Shown piece after piece: positions 43,106 through 52,024 of a stretch of DNA of 64,000 bases. Position numbers and translations under genes: made by a program. Source of the DNA: JAHBTB01 sp964451255 (GTDB lineage Bacteria > Armatimonadota > Fimbriimonadia > Fimbriimonadales > Fimbriimonadaceae); contig CAYVHL010000001.1 in NCBI GenBank assembly GCA_964451255.1, positions 1,054,001 to 1,118,000 of the forward strand. The letters are read 5' to 3'. Within the stretch, counting starts at the first letter, position 1, and the number at the start of each line of letters is the position of its first letter. The notes beneath the pieces were generated by a model that saw only the letters and a program-made list of their open reading frames with translations, searched no databases and was not told the DNA's origin.

Positions 43106-43518
43106 GCATTAACCGAATCGTGCTCGTCGGACGACTGACCCGCGACCCCGAGTTGCGCTCGACAACCAATGGCAAGTCGGTCGCCAACTTCGCCATCGCG
43201 GTCGACAAGAGGATGAAGCCGACCGACGGCTCGCCGACCGCCGACTTTTTCAATATCAGCGCTTGGGGCCAGACGGCCGAGTTTGTCGCCAACTACCTCA
43301 GCAAGGGCAGGCTAGTCGCCGTCGACGGACGACTCCAGTCGCGAAAGTACCAGGCCCAGGACGGCTCCAACCGTGAGGTCTATGAGATCGTCGCCGACAA
43401 CGTGCAGGGTTTGGACAGGCCACGGGACGACGACGGAGCCCCACGCGGCGGCGGCGCGGCCCGGGCAACGGGCACGGCACCTGCCGAAGACGAGTACGAC
43501 CCGTTCGCCGACGAGTAA
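43102..43518 (+). CDS. ssb: Single-stranded DNA-binding protein
   Basis: Coats single-stranded DNA in replication and repair. 138 residues from TTG 43102, inside the rpsF stop (TTGA). The OB fold reads INRIVLVGRLTRDPELRSTT, FNISAWGQTAEFVANYL and KGRLVAVDGRLQSRKY. The C-terminal linker is Gly/Arg/Asp-rich and ends DEYDPFADE, an acidic tip with the aromatic Phe not at the terminus as in the E. coli DDIPF tail, so partner contacts may differ. Followed ten bases later by a sugar isomerase gene. Confidence 0.96.
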   Translation: MSINRIVLVGRLTRDPELRSTTNGKSVANFAIAVDKRMKPTDGSPTADFFNISAWGQTAEFVANYLSKGRLVAVDGRLQSRKYQAQDGSNREVYEIVADNVQGLDRPRDDDGAPRGGGAARATGTAPAEDEYDPFADE

Positions 43519-43527
43519 GCTCGGCGT

Positions 43528-44598
43528 ATGTTGAATCTGGACGACCGCACAGCGGTCACCGCCCACGATCCGTCTGGCTTCGTGGGGTTGGTGGAGGCGT
43601 TTCCCGAGCAATGCCTACGCACGCTTGGCATCGTCAGGGAAGCTCGATTGCCACGTTCTTGCGACGGCGTGACATCTGTGATCTTGACTGGGCTCGGCGG
43701 AAGTGCAGCCGGCGGCGACTTCGCCAAAGGTCTCTATGACTCCCTCTCCCATGTGCCGTTCCAAGTGAACCGGGATTACCACCTCCCCAATTGGGTCGGC
43801 CCGGGGACGTTGGTCTTCGCCGCCAGCTACTCCGGCAACACCGAGGAGACCTTGGCCGCTTACCACGAGGCCAAGGGGCGGGGTGCCCAGATCGTCGCGG
43901 TCACGAGCGGAGGCGCCCTCCGTGAGCGGGCCGCCTCCGACGGTGTCCCCCATGTGGTGGTGCCCGGTGGCCAGCCTCCGCGCACTGCCCTTGGCTTCAT
44001 GCTCCTGCCTGTCGTCTACGCAAGCGAGCAGGCTGGCCTGTTGCCTAGGCAGGACTACGAGGGCGTCATCGCCACGCTCTTCGAGGTGCGGGACCGCTAC
44101 GGCGTTGATCGTCCCGAGCCAGACAACGGGGCCAAGCAGATGGCCCGCGCCCTCACCGGAAGGCTTGGGCTTTTCTATGCGGCGGGTGCTTGGCAGACGG
44201 GGATCGCCAACCGCTGGCGTTGCCAGATCAACGAGAACGCCAAAGAAATGGCCTTCCACAACACGTTTCCTGAGCTCTGCCACAACGAGATATTGGGATG
44301 GGAGGGGGCAGGCGAACAAGGGGTGGAGGAGTGGGTGACCGTGTTGCTCCTTGGCGGCGACGAAAGCCCGCGGATGCTGGCCCGGATCGGGGCGACCCTA
44401 GAGCTGATCGACGCCAAGACGTCGTTCCATAAGGCGAAAGGGTTTGGCGAGTCCTTGCTTGCCCGTATGCTCTCCCTGGCCCATTTCGGCGACTACGTCT
44501 CCGTCTACCTGGCCGCTCTTGCCGGGCGCGACCCGGCGGCTATGGCGGCGATCGACCGCCTCAAGGCCGAGCTGGCCAAGATCGAAGCGCCAGCTTAG
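43528..44598 (+). CDS. Bifunctional phosphoglucose/phosphomannose isomerase
   Basis: Interconverts glucose-6-P and fructose-6-P, and in this family also mannose-6-P. 356 residues with two SIS domains: GLGGSAAGGDFAKGL, ASYSGNTEETLAAYHEAKGR, and the catalytic region NENAKEMAFHNTFPELCHNE. It differs in sequence and size from the classical Pgi at 3656. Mannose-6-P is a precursor for the nucleotidyltransferase fusion at 37289, which fits. No Shine-Dalgarno; TAAGCT lies six bases before the ATG. Converges with and overlaps the HAD gene by four bases. Confidence 0.9.
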   Translation: MLNLDDRTAVTAHDPSGFVGLVEAFPEQCLRTLGIVREARLPRSCDGVTSVILTGLGGSAAGGDFAKGLYDSLSHVPFQVNRDYHLPNWVGPGTLVFAASYSGNTEETLAAYHEAKGRGAQIVAVTSGGALRERAASDGVPHVVVPGGQPPRTALGFMLLPVVYASEQAGLLPRQDYEGVIATLFEVRDRYGVDRPEPDNGAKQMARALTGRLGLFYAAGAWQTGIANRWRCQINENAKEMAFHNTFPELCHNEILGWEGAGEQGVEEWVTVLLLGGDESPRMLARIGATLELIDAKTSFHKAKGFGESLLARMLSLAHFGDYVSVYLAALAGRDPAAMAAIDRLKAELAKIEAPA

Positions 44599-45266
44599 CC
44601 CGGTTCAAACTTGCCGTCGACAAGATCACGGAGATACGCGACGTCCACTTCTTCCAAAGAACGGACGACGACGTCTGCCAAGGAGAAGTCATAGTCGCTT
44701 GTGATTTTGTTTGGCACCGCGACGGCCCGCATTCCGGCGCGCTTCGCCGCCAAGACCCCGTTGCTGGAGTCTTCCAGCGCCACGCTCCAAGCCGGGTCGA
44801 CGCCCAGGCGTTCGCAGGCTCCTATGTACAGATCCGGTGCAGGCTTGGGCGCGTGGTCATCACGAGTGACGACCACCAGAAAGTGTCGAAGGAGGCCAAG
44901 CCGGGCCAGGTGACCCTCCACCCAGTCGCGCCGTGAACTGGAAGCGACGCCGACCCCTACACCCTCGGATATGAGCTGTTGCAGAAGGGTCTCCACACCG
45001 GGCAGCGCGGGAAGGCCCTCGTTCAAACGGTCACGGATTGTGGCCCACTCTGTGAGCGTCCGGTCACGGTCAAGCGGGCTTCCGTGTAGGGTGGCAAGGT
45101 GTTCCAAGGCGTCAAAAGCGGTCGGGCCCGCCCCGACTGCCTTGGCCCATTCTTCCGGCGCCAAGACTTGCCCATGTTCTGCATAGACGGCCAGCCAAGC
45201 GGCATACTCGTTCGACTCCGTGTCGGCGATCAGCCCGTCGAAGTCGAAGACGACGGCCGCCAGCAT
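44595..45266 (-). CDS. HAD-superfamily phosphatase (beta-phosphoglucomutase-like)
   Basis: 223 residues with a class C1 cap. Motif I is VVFDFDGLIADTESNEY, motif II VASSSRRDWVEG, motif III the Lys in HAPKPAPDLYIGACERLGVDP and motif IV LEDSSNGVLAAKRAGM. The nearest families are beta-phosphoglucomutase and sugar phosphatases; the substrate is not decided. The histidine kinase stop lies two bases upstream, so the two are co-transcribed. Confidence 0.88.
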   Translation of the reverse strand: MLAAVVFDFDGLIADTESNEYAAWLAVYAEHGQVLAPEEWAKAVGAGPTAFDALEHLATLHGSPLDRDRTLTEWATIRDRLNEGLPALPGVETLLQQLISEGVGVGVASSSRRDWVEGHLARLGLLRHFLVVVTRDDHAPKPAPDLYIGACERLGVDPAWSVALEDSSNGVLAAKRAGMRAVAVPNKITSDYDFSLADVVVRSLEEVDVAYLRDLVDGKFEPG

Positions 45267-45268
45267 CG

Positions 45269-46999
45269 TCAGTCGTTGATTTCCTTGGCCTTTTCGAGGT
45301 CAAGTTCTACCGGCAAGGCGACAAAGAAAGTCGATCCCTTGCCGACTTCGGACTCAGCCCACACCCGACCTAGATGCACATGCTCGACCAGGTGCTTGAC
45401 CAGATAGAGGCCAAGGCCCGTCCCGTAGATCTTGCGGTTGTCGTCGTTGTTCACCCGGTGGAACCGCTCGAAGACCTTGGACAAGTGGTCGGCCGGTATG
45501 CCGATCCCCTGGTCTTGGATGCTGAACACGATCTCCTCGCCGTCGCGCCAGAGGCCGACCGTGACGTCGCCGCCAGCCGGTGAATACTTGATGGCGTTGT
45601 TGAGCAGGTTGGTCAACACTTGGTCGACTTTGTCCTCGTCGCCGATCAGCGTCTGGGGAAGATCCTTCAGGTTGAAGGCCGTCTTGACCTCGTGGTTGTG
45701 CGAAGCCTGGTTTTGCACACGCACGACCTTCTCCACCAATGGCAGGAGTTCGAACCTCGTGTAGTTTGGCTTGAGCGATTCGCCTGCCTCGATCCGCGCT
45801 GTGTTGAGCAAGTCGTCAATGAGTCGTCGCAACCTGTCGCACTCGCTGACCACGATGCCCAAGAACTCCTTGCTTTCATCCTTCGAGTAGATGTCTTCGT
45901 CGAGCCCGTCGAGAAGGGTGCTGCTGAAGCCCTTAATAGCGGTCAGGGGTGTCCGCAGCTCGTGGGAGGCCATAGCGACGAAGCTGGACTTCATCTTGTC
46001 GATGTTCTTGGCGTCCGTGATGTCGTTGAAGATGACGACGAAACCCAGGTTCTTGCCCTCTTCGTTGCGGACGATCGCCCCTTGGACGGTGTAGACGCGT
46101 TCGACGCCGTGGAACTCGAGGCTGGTCTCGAATGGTTCCGGTTCGTTTCCGTTCGAACCCGAGACCATGAAACTGTTCAGGTGGCTGTCGACAAAGACTT
46201 CGGCGACCTGCTTGCCGACCACGTCCACCGGAAGCCGAAAGATCGAGCGGGCGCTCTGGTTGATCTGGCTGATCCTGGCGTCGGGTGAGACCAACACCAG
46301 TCCGGATGTCAGGCTCTCGAAGGTCTGAAGCAGCTCTTCGCGCTCCTCGACGACCTTCTTATAGAGCTGCAGGTTGGCGATGATCGAGCCGACGTTGCGG
46401 GCCATGCGCTCCAGCAAGCGAACGTCTTCGTCGTTGAAGTCTTCGCCGTGCCGCTTGTTGAAGGCGTGCAAAACGCCGATCGTGGTCCTGTCCACGATGC
46501 GGTTCTCGTCGTCGCGTCGCTCGATGACCAAAGGCACCGTGATGCCGTTTTGCACGTGCATCAGGGCGACGAGGTCTTTTCTGGTGCGGGGGTCGTCATC
46601 GGCGTGATAGAAGATCAGCGGTTCGCCGTCTCGAAAGACCTGGCCGCTGATCCCCTGGGTCGCCCGAACCTTGAACTTGTCGAGCTTGCCCTCCTCGATG
46701 CCGTATGCAGGCGGAATGGCGACAAGCTCGCCCTGCTCCGCTTGGTAAAACATGATGACGATCTTTTCGGCCTGCAAGATCATGGCGATCCGCTGGACCA
46801 ATCGCCGAAGGGTGACGTCACCCTCTTGGATGCTGGCGATCTCGCTGGCCGACTCGATGGGTACGCTGGGCGGAACAATCTCGGCGGCACGCCCACGATC
46901 GCCTTCACGTAGCTTGCGGTTCTCGGCTTCGAGTTCGTCGATACGCCGCTTTAGGCTCTCCAACCCCTCAGTCCCGTCCGGTGGATTCATTCCGCTCAT
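45269..46999 (-). CDS. Cytoplasmic sensor histidine kinase (GAF-PAS-HisKA-HATPase)
   Basis: 576 residues from ATG 46999; ATG 46990 is an alternative and the upstream extension lacks domain character. A short coiled coil (~10-32) precedes a GAF domain (~60-210), a PAS domain (~225-332, GLVLVSPDARISQINQSARS), HisKA with the phospho-acceptor H346 in MASHELRTPLTAI, and HATPase_c with N-box LTNLLNNAIKYSP, DQGIGIP and GTGLGLYLVKHLVE. There is no membrane helix, so it senses internal signals. No response regulator is next to it; the HAD gene is downstream. Confidence 0.93.
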   Translation of the reverse strand: MSGMNPPDGTEGLESLKRRIDELEAENRKLREGDRGRAAEIVPPSVPIESASEIASIQEGDVTLRRLVQRIAMILQAEKIVIMFYQAEQGELVAIPPAYGIEEGKLDKFKVRATQGISGQVFRDGEPLIFYHADDDPRTRKDLVALMHVQNGITVPLVIERRDDENRIVDRTTIGVLHAFNKRHGEDFNDEDVRLLERMARNVGSIIANLQLYKKVVEEREELLQTFESLTSGLVLVSPDARISQINQSARSIFRLPVDVVGKQVAEVFVDSHLNSFMVSGSNGNEPEPFETSLEFHGVERVYTVQGAIVRNEEGKNLGFVVIFNDITDAKNIDKMKSSFVAMASHELRTPLTAIKGFSSTLLDGLDEDIYSKDESKEFLGIVVSECDRLRRLIDDLLNTARIEAGESLKPNYTRFELLPLVEKVVRVQNQASHNHEVKTAFNLKDLPQTLIGDEDKVDQVLTNLLNNAIKYSPAGGDVTVGLWRDGEEIVFSIQDQGIGIPADHLSKVFERFHRVNNDDNRKIYGTGLGLYLVKHLVEHVHLGRVWAESEVGKGSTFFVALPVELDLEKAKEIND

Positions 47000-47123
47000 T
47001 GGTTCGCTCGAGGGTGGCTCATGACGCCCGTGAGCCCAAAAGGATACCCCGGCGTCCTTCGGTCCCAACTTTGCAGACTTCCTGGCACCTTGTCTTGTTT
47101 CATAGGCCGCCAAAACGCCCGAC

Positions 47124-47129
47124 TATAAT
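47124..47129 (+). promoter_or_regulatory. Perfect TATAAT six bases before a start codon
   Basis: TATAAT is followed by six bases and the ATG of the Lon-N gene (47136), with no Shine-Dalgarno. This is the clearest leaderless-type start in the window. No -35 at 16-18 bases was found. Confidence 0.55.
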
Positions 47130-47135
47130 CTTGTT

Positions 47136-47825
47136 ATGCCCGACAACCTGGAGGAGATGCCGCTGTTCCCGCTGAACACGGTGCTCTTTCCGCACGCCGA
47201 CCTCCAGGTCCATGTCTTTGAAGACCGGTATCGCGAAATGGTCCGCAATTGTGTCCAATACGACACAGGCTTCGGTGTCGTTCTGATACGTACCGGCAAC
47301 GAGGTGGGTGGGACAGCCGAGCCCTACATGGTCGGCACAGCGGTCAGGATTGTCAAGGTGCAGACCTATGAGGACGGGAAAATGGACGTGCACGTCCGGG
47401 GCCAGCGCCGCTTCCGCATCCGACGCCTGGACGAATCGAAGAGCTACCTTGTGGGATTTGTGGAGCCAGTCGTCGAACTGGAGGTGGACGACTCGCCTAG
47501 GACAGGCGAACTGGTCGAAAAGGTCCGCCACTCAGTCCACCAGCTACTAGAAGAGCAATTTGCCAAACTCGATGTCAAGGTGACCTCGATCCGGCTGCCG
47601 CAGGACGCCACCGACCTCTCCTTCGTCGTCGCAAACCTGCTCCATTGCGAGAACATCCGCAAGCAGCATCTGCTCGAAACGACCGACACTTCCGACCGTA
47701 TCGAGGAGATGTTGCCCCTGCTGGAGCAACAGATCGTCGACGCCGCCGAGTCCGAACCCCACGAATCCTTGACGAACTTCCGGCTCACCGCACAGCACTT
47801 CGACGACATCATCTCGCCGAACTGA
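47136..47825 (+). CDS. LON substrate-binding (PUA-like) domain protein
   Basis: 229 residues matching the N-terminal domain of Lon protease without the AAA and protease parts: LEEMPLFPLNTVLFPHADLQVHVFEDRYREMV, GFGVVLIRTGNEVGG, GTAVRIVKVQTYEDGKMDV. The C-terminal third is helical (LSFVVANLLHCENIRKQHLL, DRIEEMLPLLEQQ), like the helical bundle linker in Lon. Stand-alone proteins of this type are common; their function is unclear. Preceded by a TATAAT at six bases from the ATG. Confidence 0.9.
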   Translation: MPDNLEEMPLFPLNTVLFPHADLQVHVFEDRYREMVRNCVQYDTGFGVVLIRTGNEVGGTAEPYMVGTAVRIVKVQTYEDGKMDVHVRGQRRFRIRRLDESKSYLVGFVEPVVELEVDDSPRTGELVEKVRHSVHQLLEEQFAKLDVKVTSIRLPQDATDLSFVVANLLHCENIRKQHLLETTDTSDRIEEMLPLLEQQIVDAAESEPHESLTNFRLTAQHFDDIISPN

Positions 47826-47836
47826 AGAGCCAGGGC

Positions 47837-48676
47837 TCAATCGTGCGCGCCGCGCCCCAGCCCGGCGACCGACATTGCCCGACGCGTGGCCCGGTGGACG
47901 GTCGGCCAGTCGGTGGCGGTGTACTCGATAGTGAACGTGTCAAGTCGCTTCCAGCCATCGAGCAGACAGGCGGCGTCGGTCTCCTCGCTTCTGTTGTGCT
48001 CCAACCTCACCGTCACAGGAGAGCCATACGTCAAGGGCTTGGCCGTCATTTCGCCCACCGCAGCCGCCGAAGCCGACTCGATGAGCGGGCCGGTCACGGA
48101 GGGGTGCAAGAGGCGGCCCATGTACCGTCCGATGCCGTGCTTGACGACCGCTGTCTTGAGCCCGCTCACGAGCCCTGCCGCCTCGGCACAGCCGGCCGCG
48201 TCGCTACTGACAAAGACCAGCGGCACATGGTAGTGACCTGCGGTCGCGGCGGAGAGGCCGATCTCTCCGGTTTCAACCCCGTTCACCCAACATCGGTGGA
48301 CCATGCCGGAGATCGTGTGCTCCATGATCCCGTGGAGCGTCCCGGCCATGCCGTGGTACCCGACGAGCATGGCGGCGTCGAAGCTGTCGTCGATGCCTTC
48401 CATCATGCCGTCCGCGCCGCTACCGTGGCCGCTCATAAGCTCCACGCCAGGCTCCAGTTCGTCGATCAGCAGGTTCTTGCTGTTCCCGTGGCTGTCCTTG
48501 ACCAGGATGTAGGTCGCCCCGGCGGCCCGGGCGCCACGAATAGCCGCGTTGACGTCGTGGGTCATCATTCGGCGGGCGAACGCCCAGTCATAACTGGCCT
48601 GGTTCGGGCCGCCGCACTGTGACCAGCTCACAATCCCGGTTGTCCCTTCGATGTCGGCGGAGATAAAGACTCTCAT
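47837..48676 (-). CDS. M55-family D-aminopeptidase (DppA-like)
   Basis: Zinc aminopeptidase family that can hydrolyse D-amino-acid peptides. 279 residues from ATG 48676. The start MRVFISADIEGTTGIVSW carries metal ligands Asp and Glu; later ligands are in GYHGMAGTLHGIMEHTISGM and NGVETGEIGLSAA. It is the last gene of a four-gene operon in which every junction is a four-base overlap; here ATGA with the preceding gene. A role in peptide or cell-wall turnover is plausible. No dipeptide transporter is adjacent. Confidence 0.88.
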   Translation of the reverse strand: MRVFISADIEGTTGIVSWSQCGGPNQASYDWAFARRMMTHDVNAAIRGARAAGATYILVKDSHGNSKNLLIDELEPGVELMSGHGSGADGMMEGIDDSFDAAMLVGYHGMAGTLHGIMEHTISGMVHRCWVNGVETGEIGLSAATAGHYHVPLVFVSSDAAGCAEAAGLVSGLKTAVVKHGIGRYMGRLLHPSVTGPLIESASAAAVGEMTAKPLTYGSPVTVRLEHNRSEETDAACLLDGWKRLDTFTIEYTATDWPTVHRATRRAMSVAGLGRGAHD

Positions 48677-49131
48677 TTTTGGGCGTCCTTGACTGCGACA
48701 CGTTCGACGTGCCAACGCGGCCCGCCTTCGGAGAGCCGCGCGATCTGGAGGTCGACCAGTGCTCCCTTGACGCTACCCGGCACAAGGAACCTGACCTTCA
48801 CCACCTGCCACATCATATCGTTTCTTTCGCTGGTGTACGAACTGTAGGGCTCCGCCTGGCCCAACGGGCCAGTGGCGTCGCCATACTCCTTCTTCCAAGC
48901 CGACCACTGGGAGGCGTCCGGCTTACCTTCGGCGTTGACGTTCCAGTAGTCGTCCATCGCCTTGCCGTCCCACCTGGTGAAGACGATCGGGGCAACTTCG
49001 GCTATGTAGAGCGACGCTTCGTGGCGGAGCTTGCTGTGCAAGTCGTTCCAGACATAGAGCATCCCGAAGAACGGGAACCCGAAGAAGAACGCCACCAGGG
49101 CGAAGGCTTTCCATTTGGCGGAAGGCTTCAC
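48673..49131 (-). CDS. Single-pass membrane protein of unknown function
   Basis: 152 residues from GTG 49131, in a GTGA overlap with the upstream gene; longer readings to 50049 only run through the neighbours. One N-terminal membrane helix (WKAFALVAFFFGFPFFGMLYVW) is followed by a soluble domain containing VAPIVFTRWDGKAMDDYWNV and VKVRFLVPGSVKGALVDLQI, whose strand pattern resembles small periplasmic subunits. Not recognised. It shares the operon with a second small membrane protein, an oxidoreductase and the M55 peptidase. Confidence 0.65.
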   Translation of the reverse strand: MKPSAKWKAFALVAFFFGFPFFGMLYVWNDLHSKLRHEASLYIAEVAPIVFTRWDGKAMDDYWNVNAEGKPDASQWSAWKKEYGDATGPLGQAEPYSSYTSERNDMMWQVVKVRFLVPGSVKGALVDLQIARLSEGGPRWHVERVAVKDAQK

Positions 49132-49691
49132 ATCACCCCCAGTTTGGCCCGGGCCGTCCAGAATGCGGCCCATTGGGCACTGAAAAGGAACACCAATAAC
49201 GCTGTCTTGAGCCAAAAGGACTTCTTGCCGAAGGCCTTGCTGAAGTCTGACTTGCCGACCAGATAGGTCATGAAGACCGTCGCCCCAAGGAGGCCCCAGT
49301 TGTTGACCGGACGAAACGGAAGGTCGTCCAGCCTGTACACGGCCCCAGGAAGGGTGAAAAGCGCGAGAAACAGCTCGATCCAGCAAGCGACAAACCCGAT
49401 CGCCGACCAGAGCGCCAGCAACGTCTCGGGCCAGAACCGTTTGATCGGCCGGGCCAACCACCAAGCGATGGTCAAGATGATCAGGAGGTCGACGGCGAAA
49501 CCCACAAATTGCACCTCGGCGACACCCGGTTTTTGGCTGTAATAGCGGTTGGCGGTCTGGATCCCTTCTTGATCCCGAAGGAAGGCCAAACAGGTGGCGA
49601 GGAGCCCGGTGACCGCGATGCCGAAGAGCCAGTCCTTTGCGCCGGGCCCCTCGCGGCGAGGCTCGGCGGGCAGTCGGTCGTCCATGCTCAT
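49128..49691 (-). CDS. Multi-pass membrane protein of unknown function
   Basis: 187 residues with five predicted hydrophobic segments (WLFGIAVTGLLATCLAFL, FVGFAVDLLIILTIAWWLA, LLALWSAIGFVACWIELFLALF, NWGLLGATVFMTYLVG, LKTALLVFLFSAQWAAFW). Not recognised. It starts at ATG 49691 in an ATGA overlap with the oxidoreductase and ends in a GTGA overlap with the next membrane protein, so the two small membrane proteins are probably a functional pair. Confidence 0.7.
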   Translation of the reverse strand: MSMDDRLPAEPRREGPGAKDWLFGIAVTGLLATCLAFLRDQEGIQTANRYYSQKPGVAEVQFVGFAVDLLIILTIAWWLARPIKRFWPETLLALWSAIGFVACWIELFLALFTLPGAVYRLDDLPFRPVNNWGLLGATVFMTYLVGKSDFSKAFGKKSFWLKTALLVFLFSAQWAAFWTARAKLGVM

Positions 49692-50782
49692 GCCGACAGC
49701 TCAGAAGCCGGCATCGCCTCTGGACGGCTCGCGCAGACCACCGGCTCGATGTGACGGCCTTGCTCGCTGGCTTCATGGACGGCGTGGAAGATGTCGAGCA
49801 AGTGGGCGGCCAGTTGCCCGCTGGCCCGGTGTGGCCGGTTGTTCTGGATCGCGAGGGCCATATCCAGCACACCGAGACCACGGCTGTTCCCCGCGTACGG
49901 ACGTTTGATCTCGACCTCGGTGAAGCTCTCGTCGTCGTGCCTTCGGAGTAACACCGGCCCGCCGAACGAGTTCGGGTCGGGGACGCGGACCATTCCCTTG
50001 GTGCCAAACACGTCGATGTTCGGATATCCAGGCGATGCGAAGGTGTCAAAACTGGTCGTCAATTGGGCGACCGCGCCGTCGGCGAAGTCGAACAGGCACT
50101 GGTGGTGGGTCGGAGTCTCGACGTCGATCACCAGCCCTTCGTTACCCTTGCTGCTCGCCACCCGCTGCTTGAACGTCGTCTTGACTGTGCCGGTGACACG
50201 GCTGACCGGACCGAGAAGGGTGACGAGCGCGGAAAGATAATAGGGTCCCATGTCGAAGAGCGGGCCGCCCCCACGCTTGTAGTAGAAGGCCGGGTTCGGG
50301 TGCCAAGCTTCGACTCCACTGCCCATCATCCAGCCTTGGGCACTCACGAGATCGCCGATCTCGCCGTTGTCGATGAGTTCTCTGGCGGTCTGGGTGCCTG
50401 CGCCGAGCACCGTGTCCGGAGCGCATCCGACCCGGACTCCCTGGGATTCCGCCAGAGCGAGCAGCTCTAAGGCGTCCGCCCGTTCGACCGTCAACGGTTT
50501 CTCGTTATAGACATGCTTGCGGGCTTTGACCGCCTTCATGGCGACACCGTGGTGGGCGTTCGGGACCGTGAGGTTCAGGACGATCTCGACCTCCGGGTCG
50601 GCGAGGAGGTCGTCGAGCCCGTACGCTTTGGGGACGCCGAACTCTGCCGCACGGCTCTTCGCGCGTTCGAGGTCGAGGTCGGCGACAGCGGCCACCCGGG
50701 TCTGCTCAAATTCGGTCAGGTTCTTCAGGTAGATCGGGCTGATGTTGCCGCATCCGACAATCCCGACGGCCGTCTGGTGCAT
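49688..50782 (-). CDS. Gfo/Idh/MocA-family oxidoreductase
   Basis: NAD(P)-dependent sugar or inositol oxidoreductase family. 364 residues with the Rossmann start VGIVGCGNISPIYLKNLTEF, the family dyad region HVYNEKPLTVERADA (E-K-P) and a C-terminal domain with MGPYYLSALVTLLGPV. The substrate is not identifiable. It heads the four-gene operon (oxidoreductase, two membrane proteins, M55 peptidase) and diverges from the DnaJ-WD40 gene over 65 bases. Confidence 0.92.
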   Translation of the reverse strand: MHQTAVGIVGCGNISPIYLKNLTEFEQTRVAAVADLDLERAKSRAAEFGVPKAYGLDDLLADPEVEIVLNLTVPNAHHGVAMKAVKARKHVYNEKPLTVERADALELLALAESQGVRVGCAPDTVLGAGTQTARELIDNGEIGDLVSAQGWMMGSGVEAWHPNPAFYYKRGGGPLFDMGPYYLSALVTLLGPVSRVTGTVKTTFKQRVASSKGNEGLVIDVETPTHHQCLFDFADGAVAQLTTSFDTFASPGYPNIDVFGTKGMVRVPDPNSFGGPVLLRRHDDESFTEVEIKRPYAGNSRGLGVLDMALAIQNNRPHRASGQLAAHLLDIFHAVHEASEQGRHIEPVVCASRPEAMPASELSA

Positions 50783-50832
50783 GGTTCGGATTCTGCGGGA
50801 CGCTTTGTCCCGGTCGTGGGACCGGCGGATTC

Positions 50833-50838
50833 TATAAT
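50833..50838 (+). promoter_or_regulatory. Perfect TATAAT nine bases before a TTG start
   Basis: TATAAT lies nine bases upstream of the TTG at 50848, so transcription would begin at or next to the start codon. No -35 at 16-18 bases. Confidence 0.45.
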
Positions 50839-50847
50839 CCGTACGCT

Positions 50848-52008
50848 TTGCCCACTCTGTACGACATATTGGGCGTCCAACCTCGAGCGGACGACAAAGA
50901 GGTCCGCACCGCCTATCGCAAGCTGGCGCGCACTTTCCACCCGGACCTGAACCCAGACCCGAAGGCCCATGAACGGATGGCCCAGATCAACGTCGCGTTC
51001 GAGGTGCTGAGCGACCCGGTGCGGCGCATGGAATACGACGCGAGCATCGGCGAGACCGCGCACGCCGAGCCGGAGCAGCAGACGGCCCGAAAGGGTCGGG
51101 CGGTCGTCGCCAGCATCGCGCGCCGATTGCGCGACCATAAGACCCCCGTCTACGCCGTCGGCTTCGCGCCCGGGTCGAACCGCATCGCCACCGCCAGCTT
51201 CGACAACGAGGTCTTCTTTTGGTCACCCGATTTTCAGTTCCCTGAGTCACGCGTGAAGCTGGAGGGCGGTGTGGTCAGCGCCATGAGCGTGCAGGGCCCG
51301 GAGCGAGCGGTCGTGGCAGGGAGCACCGAGCAAAGCCTTGCCTGTTGGAGGATCGACGGCGGACGGGTCGACGTCTGGCGTTCGACGCCGAAAGATTGGG
51401 TCTGCTGCCTCGCCCCTTCGCCCGACGGCGAGAGCCTAGCGCTTGGCAGCGTGGACAAGACCATGCGGGTCGTCCGTGTGACCGACGGCCAGGTGCGGTT
51501 CAGCGGCCACACGCACACGGATTCAGTCACCGCCCTCGCCTGGAGCGCCGACTCTGCCCGGTTGGCGACCGGCTCCGGCGACGCCTCCGCAAAGGTCTGG
51601 TGCGGATTGACCGGTCGCGAACTCATGACCCTGCGCAATGTCCGGTCGACGGTGACGTCGCTCGCCTTCAGCCCCGACCAGCGCTGGCTGGCGGTAGCTG
51701 CGGTCGATCTGTCGATCCGCGTGTTCTCCTTGGCCGACGGGGAACTCAAGAAGACCCTCTTTGGCCACCAGCGTCCGGTCGAAGCACTCGCCTTCCATCC
51801 CCGAAACTGGTTGCTCGGCTCAGGCAGCCGGGACGGGAGCGTGGGCCTGTGGAACGTGCGCGGCGGCAGCGGCCACGGTCGTATCGAGGCATCGCACCAG
51901 CCGATCACAAGCATCGCCTTCTCGCCGGACGGCATGGCACTTGCCGCGGGCAGCCTGGACAAGACCCTCCGTATCTGGTCTTTGAGCACCCCGGTCGAAG
52001 AAGACTAG
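50848..52008 (+). CDS. J-domain fused to a seven-blade WD40 propeller
   Basis: 386 residues. Residues 1-~65 form a DnaJ J-domain with HPD at 31-33 (ARTFHPDLNPD), which activates Hsp70. After a ~35-residue linker come seven WD40 blades (100-384), each ending in the family VxxW/F pattern, for example VYAVGFAPGSNRIATAS, VTALAWSADSARLATGSGD and ITSIAFSPDGMALAAGSLD. There is no G/F or zinc-finger region of a classical DnaJ. The start is TTG 50848 with no Shine-Dalgarno. The WD40 part may pick Hsp70 clients or tether the chaperone. Confidence 0.87.
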   Translation: MPTLYDILGVQPRADDKEVRTAYRKLARTFHPDLNPDPKAHERMAQINVAFEVLSDPVRRMEYDASIGETAHAEPEQQTARKGRAVVASIARRLRDHKTPVYAVGFAPGSNRIATASFDNEVFFWSPDFQFPESRVKLEGGVVSAMSVQGPERAVVAGSTEQSLACWRIDGGRVDVWRSTPKDWVCCLAPSPDGESLALGSVDKTMRVVRVTDGQVRFSGHTHTDSVTALAWSADSARLATGSGDASAKVWCGLTGRELMTLRNVRSTVTSLAFSPDQRWLAVAAVDLSIRVFSLADGELKKTLFGHQRPVEALAFHPRNWLLGSGSRDGSVGLWNVRGGSGHGRIEASHQPITSIAFSPDGMALAAGSLDKTLRIWSLSTPVEED

Positions 52009-52024
52009 GCGACCAGTTGGACGT

